From: Delphinapterus leucas
Taxonomy: Eukaryota > Chordata > Mammalia > Artiodactyla > Monodontidae
Assembly (NCBI RefSeq): GCF_002288925.2
Contig: NW_022098062.1
Span: 9,718,605 to 9,782,604, forward strand
Direction: 5' to 3'
Length of the DNA stretch: 64,000 nt
The notes under the pieces were generated by a model. The model worked only from the letters and a program-made list of their open reading frames with translations. It was not told the DNA's origin and did not search any database. Of the stretch, positions 46,601 through 57,507 are shown piece by piece (position 1 is the stretch's first letter; each line of letters starts with the position of its first letter). The position numbers and the translations under genes are program-made.

Positions 46601-49600
46601 TAGCTACATAGAAAAATATTTCTAATATAATGTTAATGCAGTTATAATGTGTGCTCTTTATTGAGTACCTACTGGGTGGCAGCCAGAAGCTGGGCCCCTT
46701 TTATACAACTCTTATCTTCACAACTCTAAAAACAGAGTTGCCAGCAGATGTGTAAAACAAAACTCCGGGTTATGTACTTGCTTAAGGTCACTGCACTAGA
46801 AAGTACATAAGCTAGACTTCGAACATAGGTTTTTCTGTCCCCAAAGCTATTGTGCCTTAAGGAGATACATACATACGTTTCAACTGTGTTGCGGGGGGAT
46901 GTGAAAAAATAATGAGAGAAAAAACCCTAAAACGTTAATAGGTACTGGGTTAAAATGGTAGGATTATAGATGTTTTGCTTTTATCTTTTCTGTTTTTCCA
47001 AGCTCATTGCAACTACTTTTATACTTAAAAAGAAAATTTAGAGTACTTAAACCTTTAGAACAGCAGAGCTTAAATTCCATGACATTCTTTAAACATAAGC
47101 TGTTCTGTTGGTATTGAGAGGTAGTTGGCACTTTAGCATACACAGTAGAGAGACGACGTGACGTGAAAGAGCACCTACTCAATAAAACTAGCTAAAGCCT
47201 TATTCTTGCTCATCTTATCCCTTCAGTTTAAAAATACTTATTGAAACAATAGTAATTTTAAAAAATTGTTTACACAAGACATGGACCCAAGAGAAAAGAG
47301 AAAGTTATTCCAAATCCTGTCACTGTAAAAGAGATGTCTTAATCAGTTGTCAAATTATTTCCAGAAATATTTTTTTATTTTCACCAATAGCAGTGAAATA
47401 TCTCAGTTTCACCACAGTGTCACCTGCACTTGTATTATCAGCAGAAATACTTCAATAGTAACTCCATCTGAATTAATTCCTAGGGGAAGCATAATTGAAT
47501 GTAGAGAAAAAGAAACAGTATTCAGACCTTTCCATAGAACTGGGTTAGAGACCTGCTAAACCATCATGTTAATTTGTTTCAGGGATGAATATAAAAATTG
47601 AAGGGCTTCCCTGGTGGCGCAGTGGTTGAGAGTCCACCTGCCGATGCAGGGGACACGGGTTCGTGCCCTGGTCCGGGAAGATCCCACATGCCGCGGAGCG
47701 GCTGGGCCCGTGAGCCATGGCCATTGAGCCTGCACGTCCGGAGCCTGTGCTCCGCAACGGGAGAGGCCACAGCAGTGAGAGGCCCGCATACTGCGAAAAA
47801 AAAAAAAAAATTGAAACTATGTCCTTCAGTTTAGCATCAATGGGTAAAATCTTTTTAAAGGTGTCTTATGCCTTAAGAGCAAAGAGAAGCATGCCAGGCC
47901 TAGGTCACCCTTGCTTAGAAACTTGAATTAGACTGAAAAAGCCTGAGTCCCAGTTTGCCAACATCTCACATTTAGAGGTTAGCAGACATTTTCAAAGGCC
48001 ATATTAAAATCATTCAAATAAAATGCATGCCTTTTGATTGGATCCTAGTTCAAAAAATAGATACATATGATACTTTTGGAACAATTGTGAAGATTAAACG
48101 TTAGATTTTATGGGATTATTGTTTATTTTCTTAGATGTGATAATAGTTCTATGGTTTTATAGGAGGCTGTCCTTATGCTTAGGAGATGCATGCAGAATAT
48201 TTAAAGGTGAAGAATCACAATGTTTGCAGCTTACTCTCAAATGATTCAGCAAACACACAGATAAAGCAAATGTGGGAAAATGTTATTGTTGAATGTAAGT
48301 GAGTGTGTACAGGTGTTCATTGTATTACATCAGCTTTAAGTATATCTGAAATTTTCTTTAAAAGAGTTGGAGGAAAGGTAAGCTTTTAAAAAAACATGAA
48401 CGCATTTTTCTGTTCTCGTTTTCAGAAGGGCCCAGGAGTTAATAGCAGATTGAGAGGAATCAGCTTTAGGGACAGACCAAATAGAATGTTTAACAACAGA
48501 GTAACTGGTTGGACAACTGTTCTGTCTAGGCCAAGAAATCTCACAGGGGAAAATGCCAGTTTCTCATTGTTCTTTCTTCTTCACACCAGCACAACAGATT
48601 TGTCCTGGACTGCAAAGACAAAGAGCCAGATGTCCTGTTTGTGGGGGACTCCATGGTGCAGTTGATGCAGCAGTATGAGGTAAGGTGCAGGGCTGAGGGT
48701 GGTCCTTGGCTGCTCATGTCAACACATTCATTGATAACAGACTTGCATTCATTCCACTCTAGTTCAGAGTAGAAGGGAAATCAGACCTACCTGATCGGAT
48801 TCTTTGTGCCATCAAGCATGATGAGACAAAGGAAAAAATACAACATTATTTATAAATAAGCTCCCTTTTTTGCCTTGGCTTCCAAGAAGCTTTACATTAT
48901 ATTTGTTTGTTTATATTTGTCCTAGTCATGATTTGTATTTTACTATTTTCTTATTTGTATTTGCTCATTTATGTTTGTCTTAGTCATGATTCTCAGTTCT
49001 TATTGTGTTTTACCATTTTTATATTTTATTTTTGTAGTGAACTGTTTTGAATCTTTTTGAGGTTAGGCATTCTCCCAAGGGAAATTTAAAAGAAAAGATA
49101 GCTTTATATCTTTTTGGCTCAAGCACTCTAAATTTTTTCATCTCATGTTTCTACTTCACTCTATTCCTTTAAATGGTTGAATAAAGGGAAAGGAGAGTTT
49201 ATTGAGTTGGCAGCTTAATTATAAATGTTGGTACCTAAGTGGCATCAGGTTGAGCTGTGACTCAAGTCTTGAGCTGAGATCTAAAGCTGCACTGAAAACT
49301 GAGTTACACAATGGCATCTTCAAAGCCCTTTCAGCAGTTGGTAGCATACCACTTGCAGTGATACATTTGAATACAGAAAAGGGAAACTTATTTCAGATGC
49401 CTCACGACACATTGCAATTGAGGGATTTTATTTCCCACTAATTTCAGCTTAAATAAATCAAGTTTTTCTCTTTTCAGATATGGCGAGAGCTTTTTTCCCC
49501 ACTTCATGCACTGAATTTTGGAATTGGGGGAGATACAACAAGACATGTTTTATGGAGACTAAAGAATGGAGAACTGGAGAATATTAAACCTAAGGTGAAA

Positions 49601-52600
49601 TGAAACTTATTCTTTTTTTTAAGAATATCCTTATCTTGAGTCCTTTGCAGATAGTTAAATTGTCAGAAGCTGGTAGTAAAAAAAAATTGCTTCTTCAAAG
49701 CGTTACTTCACTGTTGTTCTTTGCTTCCTGCCCCTTTAAGTTAAATGATATTGTTTAAGAACATTCCAAATACATGCTTAATTAAGAATCAGTGTATTGC
49801 TTGCTTGGTTTGTACTTGTTATAAGTATCTTCTGCTGTAGGGAGGGATTTGATGCTAATAAGGTATATGCTGTTCTGTTGACCTGAGGCAGTGTGAGGGG
49901 GAAGGTGCTCAGAGGTGGGCCGTGGGAGCAGGGCTATGATTCACTTGAGCAAGTAATTTTGGATCCATTTAAACATATAAACAGATTGGTAATCAAGGCC
50001 TCCAAGCTCTTCTGAAGAAAATTTGAAGCAGATGTGAACAAATGTTCAGCCCAAACATGTGCCCAGTGCCTTATAGCATTATCAACGTCCTGAGTTGGCA
50101 CACTGCATATAAATTTTTTCAACCCAAACAACAAAAAGGAAACAAAGCTGAGCCATTGATAACAGTTGCTGTAGTTGAAAGTATTTTATTTTTGCCTTTC
50201 TAACAGAAAAACTCATGCATATTCCTTTCTTTTGTGACAGGTGGAAATTACTTTGGGTTACATAGGAAGGTGTATGTCTCTAGGTGATAGCCACCTTGTA
50301 AAATTATTTTTTTGAAGAGAAAAACTTTTAAAAACTATATCCAGCCTCCACCCCACTGACTCTTTTCCTTGAGTAGAACTGTGTATTTATACCCACTACA
50401 CTTCCTTGGGTACTTTTATTTTTTCTAGAAGGTACTTTAACTAAGGGAGTCTTATGATGTCACAAGTATTTTCCCCCATGTTTCTTAGATTTCACTCTCT
50501 TTTTTTTTTTTTCTTTTTTGACTTGCAGTGGTTTTATTTTTATACAGTTGAATCTATTATCTTTTTTGTATAGTTTCTGGATCTTAAGAGATTAGCTTCC
50601 AACTGCACATAAAATAATTTTCTCATCTTTTCCTAGTACAGTTTTCCCACTTAAGTGTTTTTCTGTTTGGAATTTATCCTGATGTATATGAGGCATACAT
50701 TAATAATGTTTTAAGATGGCTGCCCTGTTGAAGTTACCAATACCATTTGAGAAGTTCATCTTTCCTTCTTTGATTTTTTAAAAAATTTATTTTATTTCTT
50801 TATTTTTGGCTGTGTTGGGTCTTCGTTGCTGCGTGTGGGCTTTCTCTAGTTGCGGCGAGCGGGGGCTACTCTTTGTTGCGGTGCACAGGCTTCTCATTGC
50901 GGTGGTTTCTCTTGTTGCAGAGCGCAGGCTCTTAGGCACGTGGGCTTCAGTAGTTGTGGCTCACAGGCTCTAGAGCGCAGGCTCAGTAGTTGTGGTGCAC
51001 GGCCTTAGTTGCTCCGTGGCATGTGGGATCTTCCCAGACCAGGGCTCGAACCCGTGTCCCCCGCATTGGCAGGTGGATTCTCAACCAATGCGCCACCAGG
51101 GAAGCCCCTCCTTCTTTGATTTTTGAAATAAGCTTTTCAACTAACTAGTGGACATTCCTGAGTATTTATCTTTTTTCTCTTTTTCTTCCTTCCCTCAATT
51201 ATAGGTCATTGTTGTCTGGGTAGGAACAAACAACCATGAAAATACAGCAGAAGAAGTAGCAGGTGGAATCGAGGCCATCGTACAACTTATCAACACAAGG
51301 CAGCCACAGGCCAAAATCATTGTATTGGTATGTTGTCTTTGGGTGGGTGGAGACCTTGATATCATTAGGTAAGGTCGGGGGTCTTTTCAGAAATGTGATC
51401 ACTCATGAACATAGAGAATCTTTAGGTTGGAAGCAGTTTATCATGCTCCCGAGAAGCTCTTCTCTGATATGTCCCATCGTCTTATTGGTCTCATTTCCTA
51501 GAACAGCTGTGGGGTCATCTTTTTTCTGCTCATCCTTGTTTAGAAGTGGAAATCCTCTTTGTTGCCTCAGGTTGCCTTAATTTTTTTTTTTCCCTTTGAC
51601 TATCTTCTGATAATTTTTTAAGTTGCATATGAGACTTTTCCTAGTTCCTGAGTCTCTCTTTATTAGACCTGAGTTTGGATTAGCCTAGATGTGTTGTTTT
51701 GTTCCATGGTTAATATGGTAAAGGTGGTGTATTTATCAGAATCTCTGAATTCTTTAAAATATCAGAGATTCCATCAGGAAGAAAATGGGTTCTTCATAGT
51801 CTTACCACTAACAGGAAATGCTACCCTTTGCAGAATTAAAGCACTGTCTTCATGGTCTCAGGGATAAACAGCTGTCTATTTCAGTGTTAAAGTTTACCTG
51901 TAGATATTCTTAACCTAGCTAAAAATGTATGTTTTTGAGAAATCTGACGTGTATTCAGTTCTTTAATGAGATATAGTGTTAATAAGGTAGTCATTTATTC
52001 AACAAACATGCGAGAATCACGATGTACAAGGCACTATCCTAGGTCCCGAGCATACAAAAATGAGTAAGACGGTTCCTCTCAAGGAGCTGGTGGATGGACA
52101 CAGCAATATAAACAGAATTATTATACTGTATGCTAAGGAGAGAACAGAGTATATTTTAGACATAAAAATTGACATCTGAGTTTAGTTTTAAAGAATTCAT
52201 TGGTTTCCAGACAAATAGAGAAATGAAAGAAGAGAAGGCATTACAGAGAAGAATGAGAGAGAGAGAAAGGGAGGGAGGAAGAAAGGAAGGAAATGATCAA
52301 AGGCTTATACATGTATGTGTTTGTTGGGTGAGTGAAGGAGGGTGCTAGAAGAATTTTAGGGTTATCATTGGAATAAAGTTCAAGTCCGGGATAGTTAGAG
52401 GCCACAGCCTGGTCCCATGTTAGGAGTTTGGATATTATCTTATGACAGGGTTCTGGGAAGCCAGGTCTTATTTTTTTATTACATGGTATTTAATTAATTT
52501 ATGTATTTATTTATATCCTGCATTATTCCAGAAAAGACTACATTGTGGTGAAGAGTCCATCTCTTAAGTACAGTGGGTGGTACATTGTAGTTGCTTAGGA

Positions 52601-55230
52601 CATATTTGTTGCTGAATAAATCCTCCATAAATATTCTTTGTTTCAACCAGACTTTTGAATTTGATATATGGTGGTGTTATCTACAATACTAAAACATTGG
52701 AAATAACCTAAATAATCAACCCCATGGGGGAATGATTGCACAAGTCATTGACTATAATAGCACTAATCACATGACAATTAGGAGGACTGTGTGAAAACAG
52801 AATTTATGATGTATTTAAGTGAACAGTCCGAATACTAAACGGTATGTATATTATATTTAGAATTGCTTGAAAGTAAATATGCAAATTGGAAAAGGAAATA
52901 AAATTAAAATAGTTGTTACATGGTAAAGGAATTAGGAGTGTATTTTGTCTCCTTTAAAATAATATTTTAACAATTATCAGTTATTATAGAGAAAAAATCA
53001 CATGGCATACCCTTGATACTCATTTATTAAGGAAAATGTTATGCAAGTATATAAGCTATTTTTCTTATCCTTGCTTGACAATCCCAATAGGTATGGCGCC
53101 CTGCTCTTGAGGCTTAATCCTTTTTTATGGCTTTAATTACTATGGTATTCTTTGAAAGTCAGAATAACATATGTATTTATTGGTCACTGGCCATCCTTCC
53201 TGGTTGCTCATTATATCTCAACCAAGCTTTGATGTGCCAGTGCTGAGGGCTGATTTTCTTTGTTAACTATTAGATTCAGAGCCTTATACTTTTTTTTTTT
53301 TTTTTAATAAATTTATTTATTTATTTTTGGCTGTGTTGGGTCTTTGTTGCTACGTGCTGGCTTTCTCTAGTTGCAGTGAGCAGGGGCTACTCTTCACTGA
53401 GGTGCGCAGGCTTCTCTTGTTTTGGAGCACAGGCTCTAGGCACGTGGGCTTCAGTAGCTGTGGCTCGCAGGCTCTAGAGCGGAGATTCAGTAGTTGTGAC
53501 ACATGGGCTTAGTTGCTCTGCAGCATGTGGGATCTTCCTGGACCAGGGCTCGAACCCATGTCCCCTGCATTGGCAGGCGGATGCTTAACCGCTGTGTCAC
53601 CAGGGAAGTCCAGAGCCTTATACTTTTAACAGTTATATAAACTAGGATTTAGGATTGACCTTGTCTGCACTTGACAAGGATGAAAGGAGATGGATTGGGG
53701 TAGCATATTCATAGTTCTCTGTAGTTCTCTTTGGAACTTTACGGTCACACAGTAAGTTAATAATCGAGGTCCAACGTTTTGCTGAAAAAATTTAAAGCAG
53801 ATGTGAATAACGCTTTGGGCATAAAATTTTTTTTGATTTTTTTAGTAGAACGCCTACAGAAAACCCTTTTTATGAAATAAGACCTCTTATCATACCCTGT
53901 AGGAGAAACAGGTGACAACATTTTTGCCTAAATAACAATAACTTGCTGTGTGGCATCATTAGCTATAAACCAACTAAAAGGTTGGGGACTTCTGACAATT
54001 TTATAATTGGATCAGTTATCTGTATAAAGGCCATTTCTAGTTTGAGATGATAAAACCTTGCACTTGCCATATAAGAGCTGGCTTTTATTTACTATAGTAG
54101 AAGGACAGACATCTGATTTATCTGAAAATTATATTAGATCATTAACAAATAAGTTAAAAATGAATTTAGAACACATCGCTGTTTTATACTACCAGATATT
54201 ATGTGGCTCTGATTCATCAAGACAGCATTTGTTCCAACTCCATTTCTCGTGTGTTCTAGTGTAGGTTCCATGTGGCATTAATGAATAGATGTGTATTTGA
54301 GCTAGATTATTCTAGCTATGTGGTGGACTATATGGAGGATAAATTGAAGGGGTAATACCACTGGAGGTAGGAAGACTAGTCAGGAGATTTTACATTAATT
54401 GAGGTGAATATTGGTAAGTTCCCTAGCCACAGCAGTGTCTATAGCCAGAAAAAAGAATGGATTGGAAAAATACTTAGGATGTAAAAGCTGAGTGATTTAA
54501 TGATGAATAGATAAGGTACATGGGATGAGAGACTCAGGGATGTTGGAAGGTCAGTTGACACAGAGAATGTAGAAGGAACATAGTCTATGGGGGAGATGAT
54601 GAATGGGTTTTTGGACGTGTTAAGTTGGGTGTGCCTCAGGAGCATTCAAATACACAGTTCTGAAGCTCCAGGAAGAGATCTGGGCTAAAGTGTGTAGGTG
54701 TAGAGAGTACTGGGCCAAGGACAAAACCCTGAAGAATACCAGCAGTTAAGGGACAGGAGGAGGAGGAGCTCAGGAAGAAACCTAGGAGGGATAGTCAGAG
54801 AACTTTCATTAAGACAGGTCTAGTCCAGTGTTTCAGAAATCAAAGGTATAACAAGTGCTAGATGGAGAGTTCCAGGGATATTTGAAATCACAAATAAGTA
54901 GGAAAAAACAGTGAGTCTTCTCATCTTATATTCTTCTCTGCTCTTCCCCAGGGTTTGTTACCTCGAGGTGAGAAGCCCAACCCTTTGAGGCAAAAGAACG
55001 CCAAGGTGAACCAGCTCCTCAAGGTTTCCCTGCCGAAGCTTGCCAATGTTCAACTCCTGGATACAGATGGGGGCTTCGTGCACTCGGACGGTGCCATCTC
55101 CTGCCACGACATGTTTGATTTTCTGCATCTCACAGGAGGGGGCTACGCAAAGATCTGCAAACCCCTCCATGAACTGATCATGCAATTGTTGGAGGAAACA
55201 CCTGAGGAAAAACAAACCACCATTGCCTGA
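40614..55230 (+). CDS. PAFAH1B2: Platelet-activating factor acetylhydrolase IB subunit alpha-2 (spliced CDS)
   Basis: The CDS is join(40614-40694, 48590-48679, 49478-49594, 51205-51327, 54952-55230) and encodes 229 residues, the length of the human protein. The family is a cytosolic SGNH/GDSL-type serine hydrolase that removes the sn-2 acetyl group of platelet-activating factor. Catalytic alpha-1/alpha-2 dimers bind the LIS1 (PAFAH1B1) beta subunit, linking the enzyme to dynein and neuronal migration; alpha-2 also matters in spermatogenesis. Visible in the translation are the GDS nucleophile motif (Gly46-Asp47-Ser48), the block II glycines in FGIGGD (about 71-76) for the oxyanion hole, the block III GTNN motif (103-106), and DxxH giving Asp193 and His196. 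There is no signal peptide or membrane segment. The start is the first ATG of exon 2, in the context tagaATGa. No frameshift or early stop is present, so the gene looks functional. Confidence 0.97.
40925..42010 (-). mobile_element. Old L1 3' UTR, minus strand (intron 2)
   Basis: 'gaagtaatttcaaaattatacaaatattac', 'cacattgcatttggttgtcgtttctc', 'gaccttgaccatttgg...ggaatgtccctctc', 'tgatcacttggttaagatggtg' are reverse-strand L1M 3' UTR phrases. Confidence 0.75.
41313..41525 (-). mobile_element. CHR-type SINE, cetacean 3' module (intron 2, antisense)
   Basis: Poly(T)-rich tail, gtggtacgtgggcctctcactg, ending gccaccagggaagc. A 15-bp duplication CCCAGTAGTGTTCTT lies at 41298-41312 and 41526-41540. 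Confidence 0.94.
42272..42486 (-). mobile_element. CHR-type SINE, cetacean 3' module (intron 2, antisense)
   Basis: gcagtacgtgggcctctcactg to gccaccagggaagcccc. A perfect 16-bp duplication TGAGTGGTAGTTTTTT lies at 42256-42271 and 42487-42502. Confidence 0.95.
42790..43134 (-). mobile_element. Long CHR-type SINE (intron 2, antisense)
   Basis: AAATTAATTAATTTATTTAT tail, ttggctgtgttgggtcttcattg, ending gccaccaaggaagtccc. The duplication TTTTTGCACTTTT / TTTTTGCACGTTTT flanks it. Confidence 0.92.
43680..43790 (-). mobile_element. Fragment of old L1 3' UTR (intron 2)
   Basis: 'gtgcatcacatagaatacatgtggtattggtttgtctcattgatgataactttgacc' is a second diverged copy of the region at about 41755-41825. 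Confidence 0.65.
44150..45830 (+). mobile_element. Old L1 3' UTR sequence, at least two copies (intron 2)
   Basis: 'ccctaatgttaatttcttaggtttgacaaatgtatgc' and 'gtttgcttcaaaataatctaagaatggggtgggg...gctgtatctggtgatgggtacacagagatccattgtgttattcgctctgc' are ends of L1M 3' UTRs. One long SINE is inserted. Confidence 0.65.
44670..45072 (+). mobile_element. Long CHR-type SINE with extra 3' sequence (intron 2)
   Basis: gggcttccctggtggtgcagtag to gatccaacgcagcc plus an A-rich tail ending about 45030. Then 29 bp of unrelated sequence (45031-45059) and a second A-rich tail. The perfect duplication ATGCTAACATTGA (44657-44669 and 45073-45085) encloses all of it. Confidence 0.93.
46267..46287. repeat. (TG)n microsatellite
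   Basis: About ten TG units in intron 2. Confidence 0.95.
46417..46540 (+). mobile_element. Short tRNA-derived SINE (intron 2, sense)
   Basis: gggaattccctggtggtccggtgg, B box gggttcagtccc, tail tgccaaataaataaatg. The flanks share AAAAATTAC (46401-46409, 46550-46558), but seven bases separate the left copy from the SINE start. Confidence 0.88.
46650..46862 (-). mobile_element. MIR SINE, minus strand (intron 2)
   Basis: 'ttgagtacctactgggtggcagcc...acttgcttaaggtcactgcactagaaagtacataagctagacttcgaacataggttt' is reverse MIR. Confidence 0.7.
47603..47805 (+). mobile_element. CHR-type SINE, cetacean 3' module (intron 2, sense)
   Basis: gggcttccctggtggcgcagtgg to gcccgcatactgc plus poly(A). The 10-bp duplication AAAAATTGAA lies at 47593-47602 and 47806-47815. 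It is a little-diverged copy, so probably young. Confidence 0.95.
48040..48380 (+). mobile_element. Old L1 3' UTR (intron 2)
   Basis: 'gataatagttctatggttttataggaggctgtccttatgcttaggagatgcatgcagaatatttaaagg', 'cttactctcaaatgattcagcaaac', 'gcaaatgtgggaaaatgttattg' follow an L1M 3' UTR. It ends just before exon 3. Confidence 0.75.
48590..48679 (+). CDS. PAFAH1B2: PAFAH1B2 exon 3 (catalytic serine exon)
   Basis: The acceptor is ttcttcttcacaccag and the donor is TATGAG|gtaagg. Its 90 bases code residues 28-57 in phase 0 at both ends. It carries DVLFVGDSMVQ with the nucleophile Ser48 in SGNH block I. Skipping this exon would keep frame but remove the active serine. A competing upstream acceptor-like site at 48425 is described under findings. 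Confidence 0.96.
49478..49594 (+). CDS. PAFAH1B2: PAFAH1B2 exon 4 (oxyanion-hole block)
   Basis: The acceptor is tttttctcttttcag and the donor is CCTAAG|gtgaaa. Its 117 bases code residues 58-96 in phase 0 at both ends. It contains ALNFGIGGDTTRH, SGNH block II, whose glycine helps form the oxyanion hole. The preceding intron 3 is short, about 0.8 kb, and free of recognisable SINEs. Confidence 0.96.
49595..50762 (+). other. PAFAH1B2 intron 4, unassigned part
   Basis: No recent repeat recognised; only T-rich stretches near 50500-50520. Confidence 0.5.
50779..51108 (-). mobile_element. Long CHR-type SINE (intron 4, antisense)
   Basis: ttggctgtgttgggtcttcgttgctgcg to gccaccagggaagccc. A perfect 16-bp duplication TCCTTCTTTGATTTTT lies at 50763-50778 and 51109-51124. 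It ends 96 bases before exon 5. Confidence 0.95.
51205..51327 (+). CDS. PAFAH1B2: PAFAH1B2 exon 5 (GTNN block)
   Basis: The acceptor is ccctcaattatag and the donor is GTATTG|gtatgt. Its 123 bases code residues 97-137 in phase 0 at both ends. It starts VIVVWVGTNNHEN, SGNH block III, with the conserved asparagine, followed by the helix EEVAGGIEAIVQLIN. A long minus-strand SINE ends only about 100 bases upstream (51108), without touching the polypyrimidine tract. Confidence 0.96.
51328..51990 (+). other. PAFAH1B2 intron 5, unassigned part
   Basis: No feature recognised beyond the donor site. Confidence 0.5.
52000..52260 (-). mobile_element. L2 3' end, minus strand (intron 5)
   Basis: 'gtcatttattcaacaaacatgcgag...caaggcactatcctaggtcccgagcatacaaaaatgagtaag...ctcaaggagctggtgg' is reverse L2. 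A GAGA-rich stretch follows (52252-52290). Confidence 0.75.
53294..53610 (-). mobile_element. Long CHR-type SINE (intron 5, antisense)
   Basis: Poly(T) then ttggctgtgttgggtctttgttgc to gtcaccagggaagtc. A perfect 17-bp duplication CAGAGCCTTATACTTTT lies at 53277-53293 and 53611-53627. Confidence 0.96.
53630..54930 (+). other. PAFAH1B2 intron 5, 3' part
   Basis: Unassigned; about 54460-54890 has phrases of an old mammalian repeat (gtactgggccaaggacaaaaccctgaagaatacc) whose family I cannot name. Confidence 0.4.
54952..55230 (+). CDS. PAFAH1B2: PAFAH1B2 exon 6, coding part (catalytic Asp/His, stop)
   Basis: The acceptor is ctgctcttccccag at 54951 and the stop is TGA at 55228-55230. It codes residues 138-229, beginning GLLPRGEKPNPL and ending in EEKQTTIA. 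It holds the block V motif DMFDFLHL, in which Asp193 and His196 complete the triad. There is no frameshift. The exon runs on into the 3' UTR. Confidence 0.97.
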   Translation, partial: GLLPRGEKPNPLRQKNAKVNQLLKVSLPKLANVQLLDTDGGFVHSDGAISCHDMFDFLHLTGGGYAKICKPLHELIMQLLEETPEEKQTTIA

Positions 55231-57375
55231 CTGGCTCCCATCAGTGTTAATAGCGTCCCAGCTTCCTCAGATCAGTTATATCACTGGCACTACAGAATCC
55301 TTCTCTTTCTTAAGGCACTTTGCATTGTAGAATGTTCCTGGATGTTCATATCTAGTGTTTGAAGGGGAGGAGGGATTTAAACTGGTCCTGTACATAGGTT
55401 TGTTTGACACAGGAGAAAAATTAGCCAAGGAAGATGGTTGTTTAAATTCATTGGAAACCAGAAGGGGACTTTTTAGTTATATGTGTGACACATTCGTTGA
55501 CTTATCACTGTTTTTCCTAGGACAACATCAAGCCTAAGTACTGAACAAAATGAAGATTCTTTCCTTGGCCTTTCTTTCTATGGATTATGTCATATATAAT
55601 AATAATTAGAATAACACCTTCTTGGCTTTAAAACAGATGTTTTTCCAGTTTTTAAAGTTCATAATTTAGCCTTTTGTTTTTTATTTTGCTTTACTCATAC
55701 GTATTCTCAATGTTACAGCAACATATAACATCAAATTGAACGTGCTTGTCATTCAAGTATGGGAGATGCTATGGTTACAGGTGAATTTGTTCCACCCTGT
55801 TAACCTTTCCCATGCTTAGCAGTGAAAAATCGGTTTTGCCCCATTTGGGGGACTCAATGGAGGGTATTATTTTTATGCTGCTGAATATCACGTCTGTAAT
55901 AGACCCATGCATGCAGCCTTTCCTCTATTCCCCCTCATCCCCTCTTTTTTTTGGTGGGAGGGGTCCTTGTTAACATTACAAGCTTTTAACACGTTTTTGA
56001 CCTAGGAGCTCTGTTGCTGGAAGTATAAATCCCCAGCCAGTTACTCTCATGATGATATTACTGATGTGTAATTCATTCTTGTGTGGTGGCCTGTGCTATA
56101 GAGTCTGTGTAGTGCTCTCCATGTGCAGAGTTCTGGTTTGGTTTGTTTTGTTTTTCCCTTAGAACCTGTTACAGTTTTCCTTCTTTTGGGGGGGGGGAAA
56201 ACCCAGAACTCTGTTTCCCACTCCATAAGCCCTGACTTTATTTCAAGTTTTGTAGTATTTTAAGGTGTATATTTTATTTTATTTTTATTGGCTTAGTTTT
56301 TAAATTATTATTAGTCCAGAAAAATTTGGCCTCTTCTCATGGGGAAATGGTGAAACTGCTCTTCCGAATAGATATTCTGCTTGATCCCACTGTTTTAGTA
56401 AAAAAAGAACTAGTAAAAAAGAACTTCGTTTAACCTTCAGGATTTCTCAATACATCTTCATCTGAGAATTTCTTTCAAGAGAGCTCTTTATAATCTTAAT
56501 GGTTTGTTGAGCTACAAGAACTGCCATTTAAAAAATAATAGGACAAAAAATAATAGGACAACAGGTGGTTTATTGTTTAATATACCTATGGAATATGTAC
56601 AAACTGGATTTACAAACAAATACTTTAAACTGGACCAGGTGGATATTGAAGTAACCCATCAGAATGTGCTCTGCAATGATTCTGCTTAACGTCCAAGTTC
56701 AGTAACTAAGGCATATGTTTCTTACTCTGCTTGCAAGGCACATGGCATTGCTTTTGTGTGTTGGAGGGGGATTTGTGGTTTGTGCTAAGAGCCGCTTCTG
56801 ACTGAAAGGAATAGAACTTGGGCTGATTTTTTTTTTTTTCCCTCCTCGAGGCTTTTTCTGGGAATTTTGTTTTTTGGTTTTTTTCTCTTTAAAAAAAACA
56901 AAAACAAAAACTTTCCTGAATGTATCATGTCTTCATTAACAACTGAAAATATATGTGGTGTTTACTAAACTTGTTTACTATATTAAATTTTCCTTTTTAG
57001 TAGCCCAGGTTCTTGAGTTTTTCAAGACAGATTTTTTTTTTTTTTTTTCTTAGCTGAGGTATAGTTCTAGGGAGGAGATTTAATTAAGCCACAATTTTGT
57101 GTGTGAAAAGACAGTTTCCTATCCAGGTCTTTTCTGTTGTCAGAGGGAAGGAGTATGGTCCAAACAAACCCCATTAGGTTACTCCTGCAGCATGTGCTTT
57201 TAGCTTCTCTCTTGACTAAGGATCAAATATCCCTTTGTGAATTGGCCTTCAGCTCCTTTGCTTCTGTGTACAAACCTTGGATGTTAACTACATTTTATAT
57301 TTACCAGAGCTATTTGAGCAATAGTATTTGAACCACTAGCCTTTTCAATAAAAGTCTGCCCCATTGCTAATGTGC
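55231..57375 (+). other. PAFAH1B2: PAFAH1B2 3' UTR, proximal part
   Basis: This unique AT-rich sequence follows the stop codon, with no SINE or L1 across more than 2 kb, as expected of a constrained 3' UTR. A U-rich run (tattttattttatttttattg, near 56270-56290) is AU-rich-element-like. A variant signal ATTAAA lies at 56982-56987. Small ORFs in this stretch have no support as genes. Confidence 0.7.
57347..57352 (+). terminator. Candidate poly(A) signal AATAAA
   Basis: A canonical hexamer (cttttcAATAAAagtctgcc) lies 2.1 kb after the stop, followed by a moderately GT-rich stretch (gctaatgtgcaggtac). It is a plausible end of the shorter PAFAH1B2 mRNA. Confidence 0.6.
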
Positions 57376-57502
57376 AGGTACTGAGTCCACTTTCATTTCT
57401 TGCCAGCTTTCTTTGCACTGCTTTAGGCAAAAAGTGTTCTTCTGTTTTTCTTTGATTGACACCCGTTTGTTGCAGTGACAGAACTTAATGCTTAATCTTT
57501 GG

Positions 57503-57507
<5 letters not shown>

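Noticed and set aside
6974..53610. tRNA-like A and B boxes repeated dozens of times
   Set aside because: They are internal Pol III promoters of tRNA-Glu-derived SINEs, not functional tRNA genes; no full cloverleaf is formed.
54955..55230. Exon 6 as a separate small gene or a processed pseudogene
   Set aside because: It has a proper acceptor, correct phase and intact Asp193/His196, and continues the exon 5 frame, so it is the last coding exon of PAFAH1B2.
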